6,716 bases of DNA from an uncultured Coprococcus sp. (GTDB lineage Bacteria; Bacillota; Clostridia; Lachnospirales; Lachnospiraceae): positions 1 through 6,716 of the forward strand of contig USSH01000141.1 of NCBI GenBank assembly GCA_900557435.1, in the 5' to 3' direction. This document shows positions 1 to 6,714 of the stretch, piece by piece (the stretch's first letter is position 1; the number at the start of each line of letters is the position of its first letter). The notes beneath the pieces are model-generated. The model searched no databases, was not told where the DNA came from, and was given only the letters and a program-made list of their open reading frames with translations. Position numbers and translations under genes: made by a program.

Positions 1-324
1 AGTTATGGTGATGGAACGAAGTCATCAGGAATAGTAAAACTCAATAAGGATCTGGACGAGACTATTGAGGGCAGAGATGTCATCATAGTTGAGGACATCC
101 TTGACTCAGGAAGGACACTTTCATATCTGGTGAAGCTGCTCAGCGAGAGAAAACCGGCAAGTATGAAGGTCATAACACTGCTTGACAAGCCGGATAGAAG
201 AGTTATACCTGTGGAGCTCTATATGACAGGCTTTGAGATTCCGGACAGATTTGTTGTGGGATATGGTCTCGACTGTGCACAGAAGTACAGGAATCTGCCA
301 TATATTGGAGTTATAGAGCAGTAA
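1..324 (+). CDS. hpt: Hypoxanthine phosphoribosyltransferase, 5'-truncated by the window edge
   Basis: Purine salvage enzyme that transfers phosphoribosyl from PRPP to hypoxanthine (often also guanine) to make IMP or GMP in the cytosol. The reading frame is open from base 1 to the stop TAA at 322-324 and shows 107 residues. It opens inside the flexible active-site loop ([10 protein letters not shown], visible residues 1-10). The PRPP-binding signature [11 protein letters not shown] follows at 30-40, with the conserved acidic pair E31/D32. Next come the DKPDRR segment after a beta strand and the purine-binding C-terminus ([21 protein letters not shown]). Family members run about 175-185 residues, so roughly 70 N-terminal residues lie off the left edge. 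The order hpt then ftsH is classical in Firmicutes, usually with tilS upstream. No terminator with a good T-run separates it from ftsH, so co-transcription is likely. Identity is near certain; the exact base preference (hypoxanthine versus guanine) is not determinable here. Confidence 0.95.
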   Translation, partial: SYGDGTKSSGIVKLNKDLDETIEGRDVIIVEDILDSGRTLSYLVKLLSERKPASMKVITLLDKPDRRVIPVELYMTGFEIPDRFVVGYGLDCAQKYRNLPYIGVIEQ

Positions 325-328
325 CATA

Positions 329-419
329 ACAAGCATATTTTCATGGGGAGACCCCGCTTGTGGGAGAGTCCTCGTGAAGCACGCAGGCACCTTGCGTCAA
401 CGATCTTTCATGTGCCTGC
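329..419 (+). promoter_or_regulatory. Structured hpt-ftsH spacer with two inverted repeats (possible attenuator or processing site)
   Basis: Two foldable elements lie between the hpt stop and the ftsH ribosome binding site. The first pairs ACAAGC (329-334) with GCTTGT (356-361) around an inner GGGG-AGA-CCCC hairpin (345-355), leaving a 10-base one-sided bulge. The second is an 8-bp perfect repeat, GCAGGCAC (383-390) and GTGCCTGC (412-419), with a 21-base loop. It is followed by only a weak T-run (cactttt), so it is a poor intrinsic terminator by itself. I found no convincing -35/-10 pair for ftsH here. These may tune read-through or mRNA stability between the two genes. The structure is seen; the role is inferred. 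Confidence 0.35.
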
Positions 420-443
420 CACTTTTCATAATAAGGAGAATAT

Positions 444-2369
444 ATGAACAAGAGAAAATTCAGAAATGGAATGTTGATCTATCTGCTGATTCTCGTTGTG
501 GCATTTGTGCTTATCAACCGATGGATGCAGAGCGATACGGATGTGACTACAACCTACAGTTATACGGATTTATCAGAGGATCTTGATGATGGTAAGATCT
601 CGGCGTTGTCTATAAATCAGAATGCCGAGATACCGACGGCGGTTGTCAAGGTTCAGTTCACCAATGGTAAATCTCTTGCATTTTATGCAGCAGATGTAAA
701 TGAAGTTCTGGACATATACAATAAGTATCAGGCTGAGGTGGACAAATATAATGCCACGATAAAGGATGATTCTGACAAGAAAGCTATAGCAAAATACAGC
801 CTTGAAGATGTTGAGAAGACCAGCATCTGGAGCATTATCATACCATACGTGATCGTCATGGTAGTGCTTATGCTCATAATGATGTTGTTCATGAGATCAG
901 CCCAGGGCGGCGGTGGCGGCGGCCAGATGATGAACTTTGGCAAGAGCAGAGCCCGCAAGGCTGATGAGAGTGCCAAGAATGTCACGTTCAAGGACGTGGC
1001 AGGACTTGAGGAGGAAAAAGAAGATCTTGAGGAGATCGTAACCTTCCTGAAGAATCCTCAGAAGTTTGTGAAGGTTGGTGCACGTATACCAAAGGGTGTT
1101 CTGCTGGTAGGCCCTCCGGGAACAGGTAAGACACTCATGGCAAAGGCCATCGCAGGTGAGGCCGGTGTGCCTTTCTTCAGCATATCCGGTTCAGATTTCG
1201 TTGAGATGTTTGTCGGTGTAGGTGCTTCAAGAGTGAGAGACCTCTTTGCAGAGGCCAAGAAGAATGCGCCGTGTATCGTATTTATAGATGAGATTGATGC
1301 GGTTGCAAGGCAGAGAGGCTCAGGTCTTGGCGGTGGTCATGACGAACGTGAGCAGACCCTCAACCAGCTGCTTGTCGAGATGGATGGTTTCGGTGTGAAT
1401 GAGGGAATCATCGTTCTTGCAGCTACAAACAGAGTGGATATTCTGGACAAGGCAATTCTTCGTCCGGGACGTTTTGATAGAAAGATACCGGTCAACAGAC
1501 CTGATGTAAAGGGCAGAGAGGAAATCCTCAGAGTCCACGTGAAGAATAAGCCTCTTGCCGAGGATGTAAATCTTCACGAGATAGCCAGAACCACTGCAGG
1601 ATTTGCCGGTGCAGATCTGGAGAATCTGATGAACGAATCAGCCATCGCTGCGGCAAAGGCAAATAGGGCTTACATCACCAAGGAAGATGTGGACAAGTCA
1701 TTCATCAAGGTTGGAATAGGCGGAGAGAAGAAGAGCCGTCTGGTGCCTGAGAGCGAGAGAAGGATCACGGCGTACCATGAATCCGGACATGCGATCCTGT
1801 TCCATCTGCTTCCACATGTCGGACCTGTACACCTCGTGTCCATCATACCTACAGGTATGGGGGCTGGCGGATACACCATGCCGCTTCCTGAGAATGACAA
1901 TGTGTTCATGACAAAGGGTAAGATGCTCGATGAGATCAGAGTGAGCCTCGGCGGCAGAATAGCCGAGGAGATGATCCTTGACGATATAACAACAGGTGCT
2001 TCACAGGATATCAAGGAGGCAAGCAAGTATGCCAGAGCCATGGTCACAAAGTACGGTATGTCCGACAAGCTTGGCCTTATCAACTATGAGAGCAACGATC
2101 AGGAGGAAGTATTCCTTGGAAGAGACCTTGGTCACTCAAGAGTGTACAGTGAGGAAGTTGCAGCGGAGATAGATGAGGAAGTAAAGAGAATCGTGGATAT
2201 GTGTTACAAGGAGGCAAAGGCTATCCTTGAGGAGAACATAGATATACTTCATAAGTGTGCAAGTATACTTCTTGAAAAGGAGAGAATTGCAAGACCTGAG
2301 TTTGAGGCGTTGTTTGTTAAGGAACAGACAGATGCAGCTCAGAATGCTGAGACGACTGCTGATGCATAG
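444..2369 (+). CDS. ftsH: ATP-dependent zinc metalloprotease FtsH
   Basis: Membrane-anchored AAA+ protease that assembles as a hexamer, unfolds misassembled membrane proteins and short-lived regulators with ATP, and degrades them at a zinc site on the cytoplasmic face. Residues 10-27 and about 128-150 are the two membrane helices, flanking an extracytoplasmic domain of about 100 residues. A glycine run (155-160) links to the AAA domain. Seen there are Walker A GPPGTGKT (223-230), Walker B VFIDEID (279-285), and the second region of homology with arginines R340 and R343 in RPGRF. The aromatic-hydrophobic pore segment falls in [19 protein letters not shown]. The protease domain has the zinc motif HESGH (445-449) and the third ligand, probably D522 in TTGASQDI. 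Length of 641 is normal. The start is fixed by AAGGAG (433-438) five bases upstream. The C-terminal tail is Ala/Thr/Asp-rich and unstructured-looking. It follows hpt by 119 bp. All key residues are present, so it should be active. Confidence 0.98.
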   Translation: MNKRKFRNGMLIYLLILVVAFVLINRWMQSDTDVTTTYSYTDLSEDLDDGKISALSINQNAEIPTAVVKVQFTNGKSLAFYAADVNEVLDIYNKYQAEVDKYNATIKDDSDKKAIAKYSLEDVEKTSIWSIIIPYVIVMVVLMLIMMLFMRSAQGGGGGGQMMNFGKSRARKADESAKNVTFKDVAGLEEEKEDLEEIVTFLKNPQKFVKVGARIPKGVLLVGPPGTGKTLMAKAIAGEAGVPFFSISGSDFVEMFVGVGASRVRDLFAEAKKNAPCIVFIDEIDAVARQRGSGLGGGHDEREQTLNQLLVEMDGFGVNEGIIVLAATNRVDILDKAILRPGRFDRKIPVNRPDVKGREEILRVHVKNKPLAEDVNLHEIARTTAGFAGADLENLMNESAIAAAKANRAYITKEDVDKSFIKVGIGGEKKSRLVPESERRITAYHESGHAILFHLLPHVGPVHLVSIIPTGMGAGGYTMPLPENDNVFMTKGKMLDEIRVSLGGRIAEEMILDDITTGASQDIKEASKYARAMVTKYGMSDKLGLINYESNDQEEVFLGRDLGHSRVYSEEVAAEIDEEVKRIVDMCYKEAKAILEENIDILHKCASILLEKERIARPEFEALFVKEQTDAAQNAETTADA

Positions 2370-2441
2370 AAAGACAGCCGGGAGTCTGGTGATACAAAGA
2401 CAGAGTAGATTGATTAAAGAAGCAAAAACACAAATAAAAAC

Positions 2442-2467
2442 AGATGCCCGCATAGCTGCGGGCATTT
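2442..2467 (+). terminator. Probable intrinsic terminator after ftsH (short T-tract)
   Basis: A 9-bp perfect stem, ATGCCCGCA (2444-2452) with TGCGGGCAT (2457-2465), closes a four-base loop and can extend by two weaker pairs. It lies about 75 bases after the ftsH stop and follows an A-rich stretch. The downstream tract is only TTT before GCTG, so termination may be partial. Some read-through into the membrane hydrolase gene is possible. The stem is clear; efficiency is uncertain. Confidence 0.65.
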
Positions 2468-2504
2468 GCTGTATGATGGGGAATTGATGATGAGACTTGA
2501 GTAC

Positions 2505-2567
2505 GCGGTGCGATGAAAACTGTGTGCGGTGTGATGAAAGCTGTGTGCGGTATGATGAAAGCTGTGC
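2505..2567 (+). repeat. Three tandem copies of a 21-bp unit ahead of the membrane hydrolase gene
   Basis: Units at 2505-2525, 2526-2546 and 2547-2567 all share the core GATGAAA followed by an [A/G]CTGTG tail. Neighbouring units differ at only two positions each (units 1/2 at unit positions 7 and 15; units 2/3 at positions 6 and 21). A degenerate partial copy may precede them (TGATGA from 2486). The period is a multiple of three, so a 19-codon reading frame from ATG 2513 to TAG 2570-2572 encodes a repeated 7-residue unit of the form MK(A/T)VCG(V/M). The TTG-initiated frame from 2497 instead reads a repeated R(C/Y)DE(N/S)C unit. Neither has a convincing ribosome binding site. The array ends 25 bases before the GGAGG of the next gene. 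It could be a replication-slippage microsatellite or a binding array. Confidence 0.85.
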
Positions 2568-2591
2568 TTTAGTTTCACAAAATATACACTT

Positions 2592-2596
2592 GGAGG
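2592..2596 (+). promoter_or_regulatory. Ribosome binding site that decides the hydrolase start
   Basis: GGAGG lies 3 bases before the ATG at 2600 and 9 bases before the in-frame ATG at 2606. A three-base gap is too tight for normal initiation, so the second ATG is preferred. The protein is then 449 rather than 451 residues. Confidence 0.7.
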
Positions 2597-2605
2597 AAAA
2601 TGGGG

Positions 2606-3955
2606 ATGAAGATCATAAAGAGAGGGATAAACGCGGTCATACCGTTTCTGCTTGCGAACGTGTATCTGCTGGCAAGGTGCCCAAAGTGGCAGATTCCGTT
2701 TGTGCCGCTGATAATAACGTTGCTGATCGTATTGGATATGGTCATATTGGCGATGCCGTTGCTCAGCCTTAAAAATATACAGACAAAGGGGATAAGGAGA
2801 TGCCAGAGGGGATGCGAGAATCTGTATTCTTTTCTGGCGGCGACAGCATTTTCTGTGGCGCTGCTGATACTTATGATAGTGGGTGCCGTTGATGTGTCGG
2901 CATGGACATGGAAAAACTGGGTACTGTACATCCTGACGGCTGTCGTTGTGCTGGCGGTCACATTCTGGGTCGGAATAATCAGGATATATGTGTCATCAAA
3001 ACAGCTTGGGATCAAATGGCGTGTTATCGGAATACTGTGTGGATGGATACCTGTGGTACATCTGATAGTCCTTGGAAAACTGATAAAGCTTGCATCTGAT
3101 GAGGCTGTATTTGAGAATGAAAAGCTCATAATGGATAACAACAGGAAACAGGATCAGGTGTGCGCCACCAGATACCCTATCCTCATGGTGCACGGTGTGT
3201 TCTTCAGAGATTTTAGATACTTGAATTATTGGGGAAGGATTCCGGCGGCTCTCGAGGCAAACGGTGCAAAGATATTCTATGGCAACCATCAGTCGGCGGC
3301 ATCGGTTGCGGATTCGGGTCAAGAAATCGCGGATAGGATAAAGCAGATAGTCCAGGAGACGGGATGCGGCAAGGTGAATATAATCGCGCATTCCAAGGGA
3401 GGCCTCGACAGCAGATATGCCATATCCAAGCTTGGAATGGCGCCTTATGTGGCATCTCTCACAACTATAAACACTCCACACAGGGGATGTGAATTTGCGG
3501 ATTACCTTCTTGGGAAAATCCCAGAAAAACAGCAGCAGGCAGTGGCAAATGCATACAATTCCGCACTTAAGAAGCTGGGTGACATGAATCCTGATTTCAT
3601 AGCGGCGGTGACGGATCTCACGGCATCCGCCTGTGAAAACCTGAACAGGGAGATGCCTGATCCGCAGGAGGTGTACATACAGAGCACAGGCTCGTGTATG
3701 AAGAAGCCTTCCGGTGGACGATTCCCGCTCAACACTACAAATGCGTTCGTAAAGTATTTTGACGGAGAAAACGATGGACTTGTCGGATATGAGTCGTTCA
3801 AATGGGGCTCTGACTTCATATATTTGAAGCCACAGGGCAATCGCGGAATCTCCCATGGGGATGTCATAGATCTGAACAGAGAAAACATAGATACATTTGA
3901 TGTGAGAGAATTCTATGTGAACCTGGTGAGAGACCTGAAGAGACGCGGATTTTAA
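2606..3955 (+). CDS. Polytopic membrane protein with C-terminal lipase-type alpha/beta-hydrolase domain
   Basis: Predicted membrane-tethered lipase or esterase; the substrate is unknown. The N-terminal third carries about five hydrophobic segments (roughly 9-24, 31-54, 73-97, 104-128, 138-157). The rest resembles family I bacterial triacylglycerol lipases. A strand plus oxyanion motif YPILMVHGVF has H196-G197. The nucleophile elbow AHSKGG (261-266) has Ser263 and replaces the usual GHSxGG first Gly with Ala. Next comes the NTPHRG segment. Asp390 lies in ENDGLVGY, the position of the lipase NDGLV acid, and His417 in ISHGDVID; with Ser263 they make a plausible complete triad. The Lys/Arg-rich loop at 56-68 and the basic N-terminus favour a cytoplasmic N-terminus, which with five spans puts the catalytic domain outside. 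This topology is inferred, and segment 1 is the weakest. The gene is flanked by terminator-like hairpins, suggesting its own unit or read-through from ftsH. No gene name is assigned. Confidence 0.85.
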   Translation: MKIIKRGINAVIPFLLANVYLLARCPKWQIPFVPLIITLLIVLDMVILAMPLLSLKNIQTKGIRRCQRGCENLYSFLAATAFSVALLILMIVGAVDVSAWTWKNWVLYILTAVVVLAVTFWVGIIRIYVSSKQLGIKWRVIGILCGWIPVVHLIVLGKLIKLASDEAVFENEKLIMDNNRKQDQVCATRYPILMVHGVFFRDFRYLNYWGRIPAALEANGAKIFYGNHQSAASVADSGQEIADRIKQIVQETGCGKVNIIAHSKGGLDSRYAISKLGMAPYVASLTTINTPHRGCEFADYLLGKIPEKQQQAVANAYNSALKKLGDMNPDFIAAVTDLTASACENLNREMPDPQEVYIQSTGSCMKKPSGGRFPLNTTNAFVKYFDGENDGLVGYESFKWGSDFIYLKPQGNRGISHGDVIDLNRENIDTFDVREFYVNLVRDLKRRGF

Positions 3956-4017
3956 AAAAATAGTCAGTGTTTTGTCTAAAATTGACACTAAAAAGTCAAA
4001 TACTGGTAAAACAAATA

Positions 4018-4048
4018 AAATGTATTGTGATAATGCACAATGACATTT
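4018..4048. promoter_or_regulatory. Palindromic operator candidate overlapping an extended -10-like motif
   Basis: The core ATTGTGATAATGCACAAT (4024-4041) has 6-bp perfect arms. It extends outward as AAATGT (4018-4023) and ACATTT (4043-4048), with one unpaired G at 4042. Inside it, TGTGATAAT (4026-4034) matches an extended -10 (TG, one base, then GATAAT, 5 of 6 to consensus), although no good -35 lies 16-18 bases upstream. A repressor bound here would mask such a promoter. The next gene is GH13 at 4322, but the terminator at 4167-4205 lies between. The symmetry is seen; the operator role is inferred. Confidence 0.4.
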
Positions 4049-4166
4049 GCCAAATAAAAAAATGTTTGGGCAGACTTTTGACGGGATTTGTATATAATAA
4101 TACTTGTAACCCCCAATACATTATATAGTTTTGGCTACACCCCATAAGTAACAAAATACCTTCTCC

Positions 4167-4205
4167 AAAAGAGACAGTCGTTCGGTGACTGCCTCTTTTA
4201 TTTTA
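4167..4205 (+). terminator. Intrinsic terminator upstream of the GH13 gene
   Basis: AAAAGAG (4167-4173) pairs with CTCTTTT (4193-4199). After one A/C mismatch, CAGTC (4175-4179) pairs with GACTG (4187-4191) around a GTTCGGT loop containing TTCG. A T-rich tail follows (4196-4204). The A-rich left flank could also give some reverse-strand termination. It probably ends the hydrolase transcript 212 bases past its stop. If the GH13 promoter lies upstream of it, it would act as an attenuator, but I found no clear alternative pairing. Confidence 0.85.
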
Positions 4206-4305
4206 TGTCAGACGATTTATGCCGTATATTCGTGGCTAAGATATGTTTTATTTTGTTGCCTTATCTGAGGAAAAGTATTAATATAAAAAGAGTATGTGTA
4301 TGTGC

Positions 4306-4311
4306 AAGGAG
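4306..4311 (+). promoter_or_regulatory. Ribosome binding site that sets the GH13 start at 4322
   Basis: AAGGAG lies ten bases before ATG 4322. The longer frame reaching back to ATG 4205 would begin in the tail of the terminator hairpin, has no ribosome binding site, and adds 39 residues of cysteine-rich sequence unlike a GH13 N-terminus. Confidence 0.8.
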
Positions 4312-4321
4312 ATTTTATTGT

Positions 4322-6415
4322 ATGGTGGAAAAGAAGACCAATGGGCAGAAGATACATGAGTATGTATATAATGTAAAGCCTGTATTAAATAAAGGCGGAC
4401 TGTTTGCGGACGGAAGCAAATATTATGTCAGCCCACAGGAGCCGGATGTGGATCAGGATGTGAAGGTCAGATTCAGGACCACAGCCGACAATGTGGATGA
4501 GGTATTTCTTATATATAATGAAGAAAAAGTACAGATGACAAAGGAGAGTTCCAACAGAATATTCGACTTTTATACTGCGACTATACCCGGAGGTCTGCCA
4601 TTCATAAGATATCATTTTGAGATACATTCAGGAAGAGTTACATGCTTTTATGACAAGCTGGGACCTACGAAGCAGAACGACAGAGAGTACGACTTTGAGA
4701 TCTGTCCGGGCTTCAAGGTGCCAGAGTGGGCAAAGGGTGCGGTATTCTACCAGATATTTGTGGACAGGTTCTGCAACGGAGATTCGTCCAACGATGTACT
4801 GGACAATGAGTATGCGTATATAGGTGCCGGTTCAGTTCAGGTGAAGGATTGGAATCAGAGGCCGAACACCATGGATGTGGGCCGTTTCTACGGCGGAGAT
4901 CTGCAGGGTGTCATGGACAAGCTTGATTATCTGCAGGATCTGGGCGTGGATGTAATATACCTGAACCCTATATTTGTATCGCCGTCCAACCACAAATACG
5001 ATATACAGGATTATGATTATGTCGATCCTCATTTTGGAAGGATCGTTGATGATGAGGGTGACTGCCTCCCGGATGGATGCCTTGAGAACAAGCAGTCGTC
5101 AAGATATATAAACAGAGTTACAAATAAAAAGAATCTTGAGGCTAGCAATCAGTTCTTTGCAGAACTGGTTGAGGAGATACACAAGCGCGGCATGAAGGTC
5201 ATCCTTGATGGAGTGTTCAACCATTGCGGTTCATTCAACAAATGGATGGACAGGGAGTGTATATATGAGAATCAGGAGGGATATGAGAAGGGCGCATTTG
5301 TATCTAAGGACAGCCCTTACAATACCTTCTTCAAATTCTACAATGACAATGCATGGCCATACAATACGACATATGATGGCTGGTGGGGACATGATACCCT
5401 GCCGAAGCTCAACTACGAGGATTCGCCGAAGCTGGTTGAGTACATCATGAAGATAGCAAGGAAATGGGTGTCACCTCCATACAATGCGGATGGATGGAGA
5501 CTTGACGTGGCTGCGGATCTGGGACATTCCCCTGAGTACAATCACCAGTTCTGGCGGGAGTTCAGGAGAAATGTAAAAGAGGCCAACCCGAATGCCATCA
5601 TTCTGGCGGAGCACTACGGTGATCCGAAGAGCTGGCTGAAGGGAGACCAGTGGGATACGGTCATGAACTACGATGCGTTCATGGAGCCTATCACATGGTT
5701 CCTCTGCGGTGTTGAGAAGCACAGCGATGAGTTCCGCGGAGACCTTCTGGGCAACTACGATGCGTTCAAGGGCGCGATGAACTACCACATGTCCAGATTC
5801 CTGAGACCATCGATAGACGTGTCCATGAATGAGCTGTCCAACCACGACCATTCCAGATTCCTCACGAGAACCAACAGGAAGGTCGGACGACTCCACACCA
5901 TGGGAGCGGATGCTGCCGATCAGGGCGTGGACAAGGGTATATTCAGACAGGCTGTCGTATTCCAGATGACATGGCCGGGAGCTCCTACCATATACTATGG
6001 AGATGAGGCTGGTGTGTGCGGATGGACAGATCCGGACAACAGAAGGACTTACCCGTGGGGCCACGAGGACAAGGAGCTTATACAGTTCCACAAGGACATG
6101 ATAAGAATCCACAAGTCCTACGAGGCGCTTAAGTCAGGTTCTGTATTATATCTCCACGGTGGACACAAGATACTCTGCTATGGAAGATTCACGGACAACA
6201 AGCAGGTGGTTGTCATCATGAATACCAACTATGAGGACGTGGATCTGAAGCTTCATATCCGTCAGATTGGAGTGTACAACCACTCGATCCTCAGAAGAGT
6301 CATGCTGACAAATGAAGAGGGGTACACGCTGGAGCCACAGGATTTCATGGTGGAGCACAACGTACTCACTATCAAGGCTCCAAAGATGAGTGCGATGATT
6401 CTTGTCAGGGCATAA
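4322..6415 (+). CDS. Cytoplasmic GH13 alpha-glucan hydrolase (neopullulanase / cyclomaltodextrinase-like)
   Basis: Retaining alpha-amylase-family enzyme of 697 residues that should cleave alpha-1,4 (possibly also alpha-1,6) bonds in maltodextrins, pullulan fragments or cyclodextrins. Residues 1-130 form a beta-rich N-terminal domain, CBM34-like in position. The (beta/alpha)8 barrel begins near W136 (VFYQIFVDRF 141-150) and shows GGDL (191-194), NPIF (215-218), region I DGVFNH (296-301), LPKLN (360-364), region II GWRLD with Arg393 and nucleophile Asp395, and region III AEHYGD with acid/base Glu430. Region IV is NHD with His508 and stabilizer Asp509, followed by GDE (560-562). A small beta domain follows from about 610. 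All catalytic residues are present. No signal peptide is seen, so it acts on imported oligosaccharides. An acidic loop in the domain B area carries C248 and C253. The gene is monocistronic, lying between two terminators. LPKLN and the N-terminal domain suggest the GH13_20/39 side of the family; exact specificity is not decidable. Confidence 0.93.
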   Translation: MVEKKTNGQKIHEYVYNVKPVLNKGGLFADGSKYYVSPQEPDVDQDVKVRFRTTADNVDEVFLIYNEEKVQMTKESSNRIFDFYTATIPGGLPFIRYHFEIHSGRVTCFYDKLGPTKQNDREYDFEICPGFKVPEWAKGAVFYQIFVDRFCNGDSSNDVLDNEYAYIGAGSVQVKDWNQRPNTMDVGRFYGGDLQGVMDKLDYLQDLGVDVIYLNPIFVSPSNHKYDIQDYDYVDPHFGRIVDDEGDCLPDGCLENKQSSRYINRVTNKKNLEASNQFFAELVEEIHKRGMKVILDGVFNHCGSFNKWMDRECIYENQEGYEKGAFVSKDSPYNTFFKFYNDNAWPYNTTYDGWWGHDTLPKLNYEDSPKLVEYIMKIARKWVSPPYNADGWRLDVAADLGHSPEYNHQFWREFRRNVKEANPNAIILAEHYGDPKSWLKGDQWDTVMNYDAFMEPITWFLCGVEKHSDEFRGDLLGNYDAFKGAMNYHMSRFLRPSIDVSMNELSNHDHSRFLTRTNRKVGRLHTMGADAADQGVDKGIFRQAVVFQMTWPGAPTIYYGDEAGVCGWTDPDNRRTYPWGHEDKELIQFHKDMIRIHKSYEALKSGSVLYLHGGHKILCYGRFTDNKQVVVIMNTNYEDVDLKLHIRQIGVYNHSILRRVMLTNEEGYTLEPQDFMVEHNVLTIKAPKMSAMILVRA

Positions 6416-6467
6416 CAGAAAATAGTGAGATAAACAGCAATTTAATAAGATAAATGAGTGATATATG

Positions 6468-6511
6468 AAAAACCTCCGGGAAGAGACAGACATTTTTCCC
6501 GGAGGTTTTTT
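6468..6511. terminator. Strong, probably bidirectional intrinsic terminator after GH13
   Basis: A perfect 10-bp stem, CCTCCGGGAA (6473-6482) with TTCCCGGAGG (6496-6505), is flanked by AAAAA (6468-6472) on the left and TTTTTT (6506-6511) on the right. The stem can therefore lengthen to 15 bp, and either strand has a U-tract. The loop is 13 bases. It lies 52 bases after the GH13 stop and cleanly ends that unit. Confidence 0.95.
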
Positions 6512-6595
6512 ATTTATACGGGCAACGGGCAAAAGCATGTGCTTGCACGAGACCCTGGTGGCTGCCGTGACAACATGAGAGACTCGCGAAGAGAT

Positions 6596-6619
6596 TCCCT
6601 CATAGCTAGTCCCTCATAG
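6596..6619. repeat. Direct repeat TCCCTCATAG, two copies at 14-bp period
   Basis: Two exact 10-bp copies at 6596-6605 and 6610-6619 are separated by CTAG. On the reverse strand they read CTATGAGGGA. The spacing is about 1.3 helical turns. It may be a binding site or a chance duplication. Confidence 0.7.
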
Positions 6620-6656
6620 TTTTTACACCACAGGTTAAATGCACACCGCGAAGGAA

Positions 6657-6688
6657 TAATGTATATCTATCTGCCTCCTTATACATTA
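6657..6688. repeat. Perfect 9-bp inverted repeat (operator or RNA hairpin candidate)
   Basis: TAATGTATA (6657-6665) and TATACATTA (6680-6688) are exact reverse complements across a 14-base spacer. The right arm overlaps the first bases of the promoter-like -35 at 6686, so a dimeric regulator bound here could control the gene to the right. AAGGAGG is present on the reverse strand (6675-6681), but no start codon follows at a usable distance. Confidence 0.75.
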
Positions 6689-6714
6689 ACTGTGCTGATC
6701 TGTTTTCATTTAAT
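6686..6714 (+). promoter_or_regulatory. Promoter candidate for a gene beyond the right edge
   Basis: TTAACT (6686-6691, 4 of 6 to the sigma-A -35) is followed after exactly 17 bases by TTTAAT (6709-6714, 5 of 6 to the -10). It lies after a strong terminator and in a gene-free stretch, where a new unit would be expected to begin. The gene itself is not visible. Confidence 0.4.

Larger units (their letters stand above)
3956..4321. other. AT-rich intergenic region between the hydrolase and GH13 genes
   Basis: This 366-bp stretch has no credible gene. It contains the following. A consensus -35-like TTGACA lies at 3982-3987, with only a weak -10 (TAAAAC, 4007-4012) at 19 bases. A palindrome lies at 4018-4048. 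A bulged inverted repeat pairs TGCCAAA (4048-4054) with TTTGGGCA (4065-4072). A perfect TATAAT lies at 4093-4098 with TTGACG only 9 bases upstream, too close to pair. A good terminator covers 4167-4205. After the terminator the best promoter-like pair is poor (TTGTTG 4253-4258, 17 bases, TATTAA 4276-4281), so the GH13 promoter is not settled. Confidence 0.6.

Noticed and set aside
341..390. Apparent similarity of this spacer to 6545-6600 (GAGACCC followed by GAGAG...CG.GAAG)
   Set aside because: The spacing between the shared words differs by 11 bases and the intervening bases do not align. Chance is the better explanation without an alignment score.
427..432. CATAAT as a -10 for an ftsH promoter
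   Set aside because: It overlaps the ribosome binding site and no -35 lies upstream, so transcription from it would remove the leader.
2505..2567. Possible CRISPR array
   Set aside because: The 21-bp units are directly abutting with no spacers, and there are only three.
2497..2772. TTG-started frame of 91 codons with repeated RCDESC units
   Set aside because: It has a rare start, no ribosome binding site at a usable distance, and overlaps the hydrolase gene by more than 160 bases. The repetition is explained by the 21-bp DNA repeat.
2996..3988. Long reverse-strand open frame of 330 codons
   Set aside because: It is antisense to the hydrolase gene, whose + strand frame has recognisable catalytic motifs and a ribosome binding site. 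The reverse translation has no recognisable domain.
4078..4098. TTGACG and TATAAT as a promoter pair
   Set aside because: The spacer is only 9 bases, far below the usual 16-18. No other hexamer near fits either element well.
4205..4321. Longer GH13 frame starting at ATG 4205
   Set aside because: The start falls in the terminator tail without a ribosome binding site. AAGGAG at 4306-4311 supports 4322.
5471..6112. Reverse-strand open frame of 213 codons
   Set aside because: It lies wholly antisense to the GH13 barrel, which has all its family motifs in the + frame. It is a codon-bias shadow.
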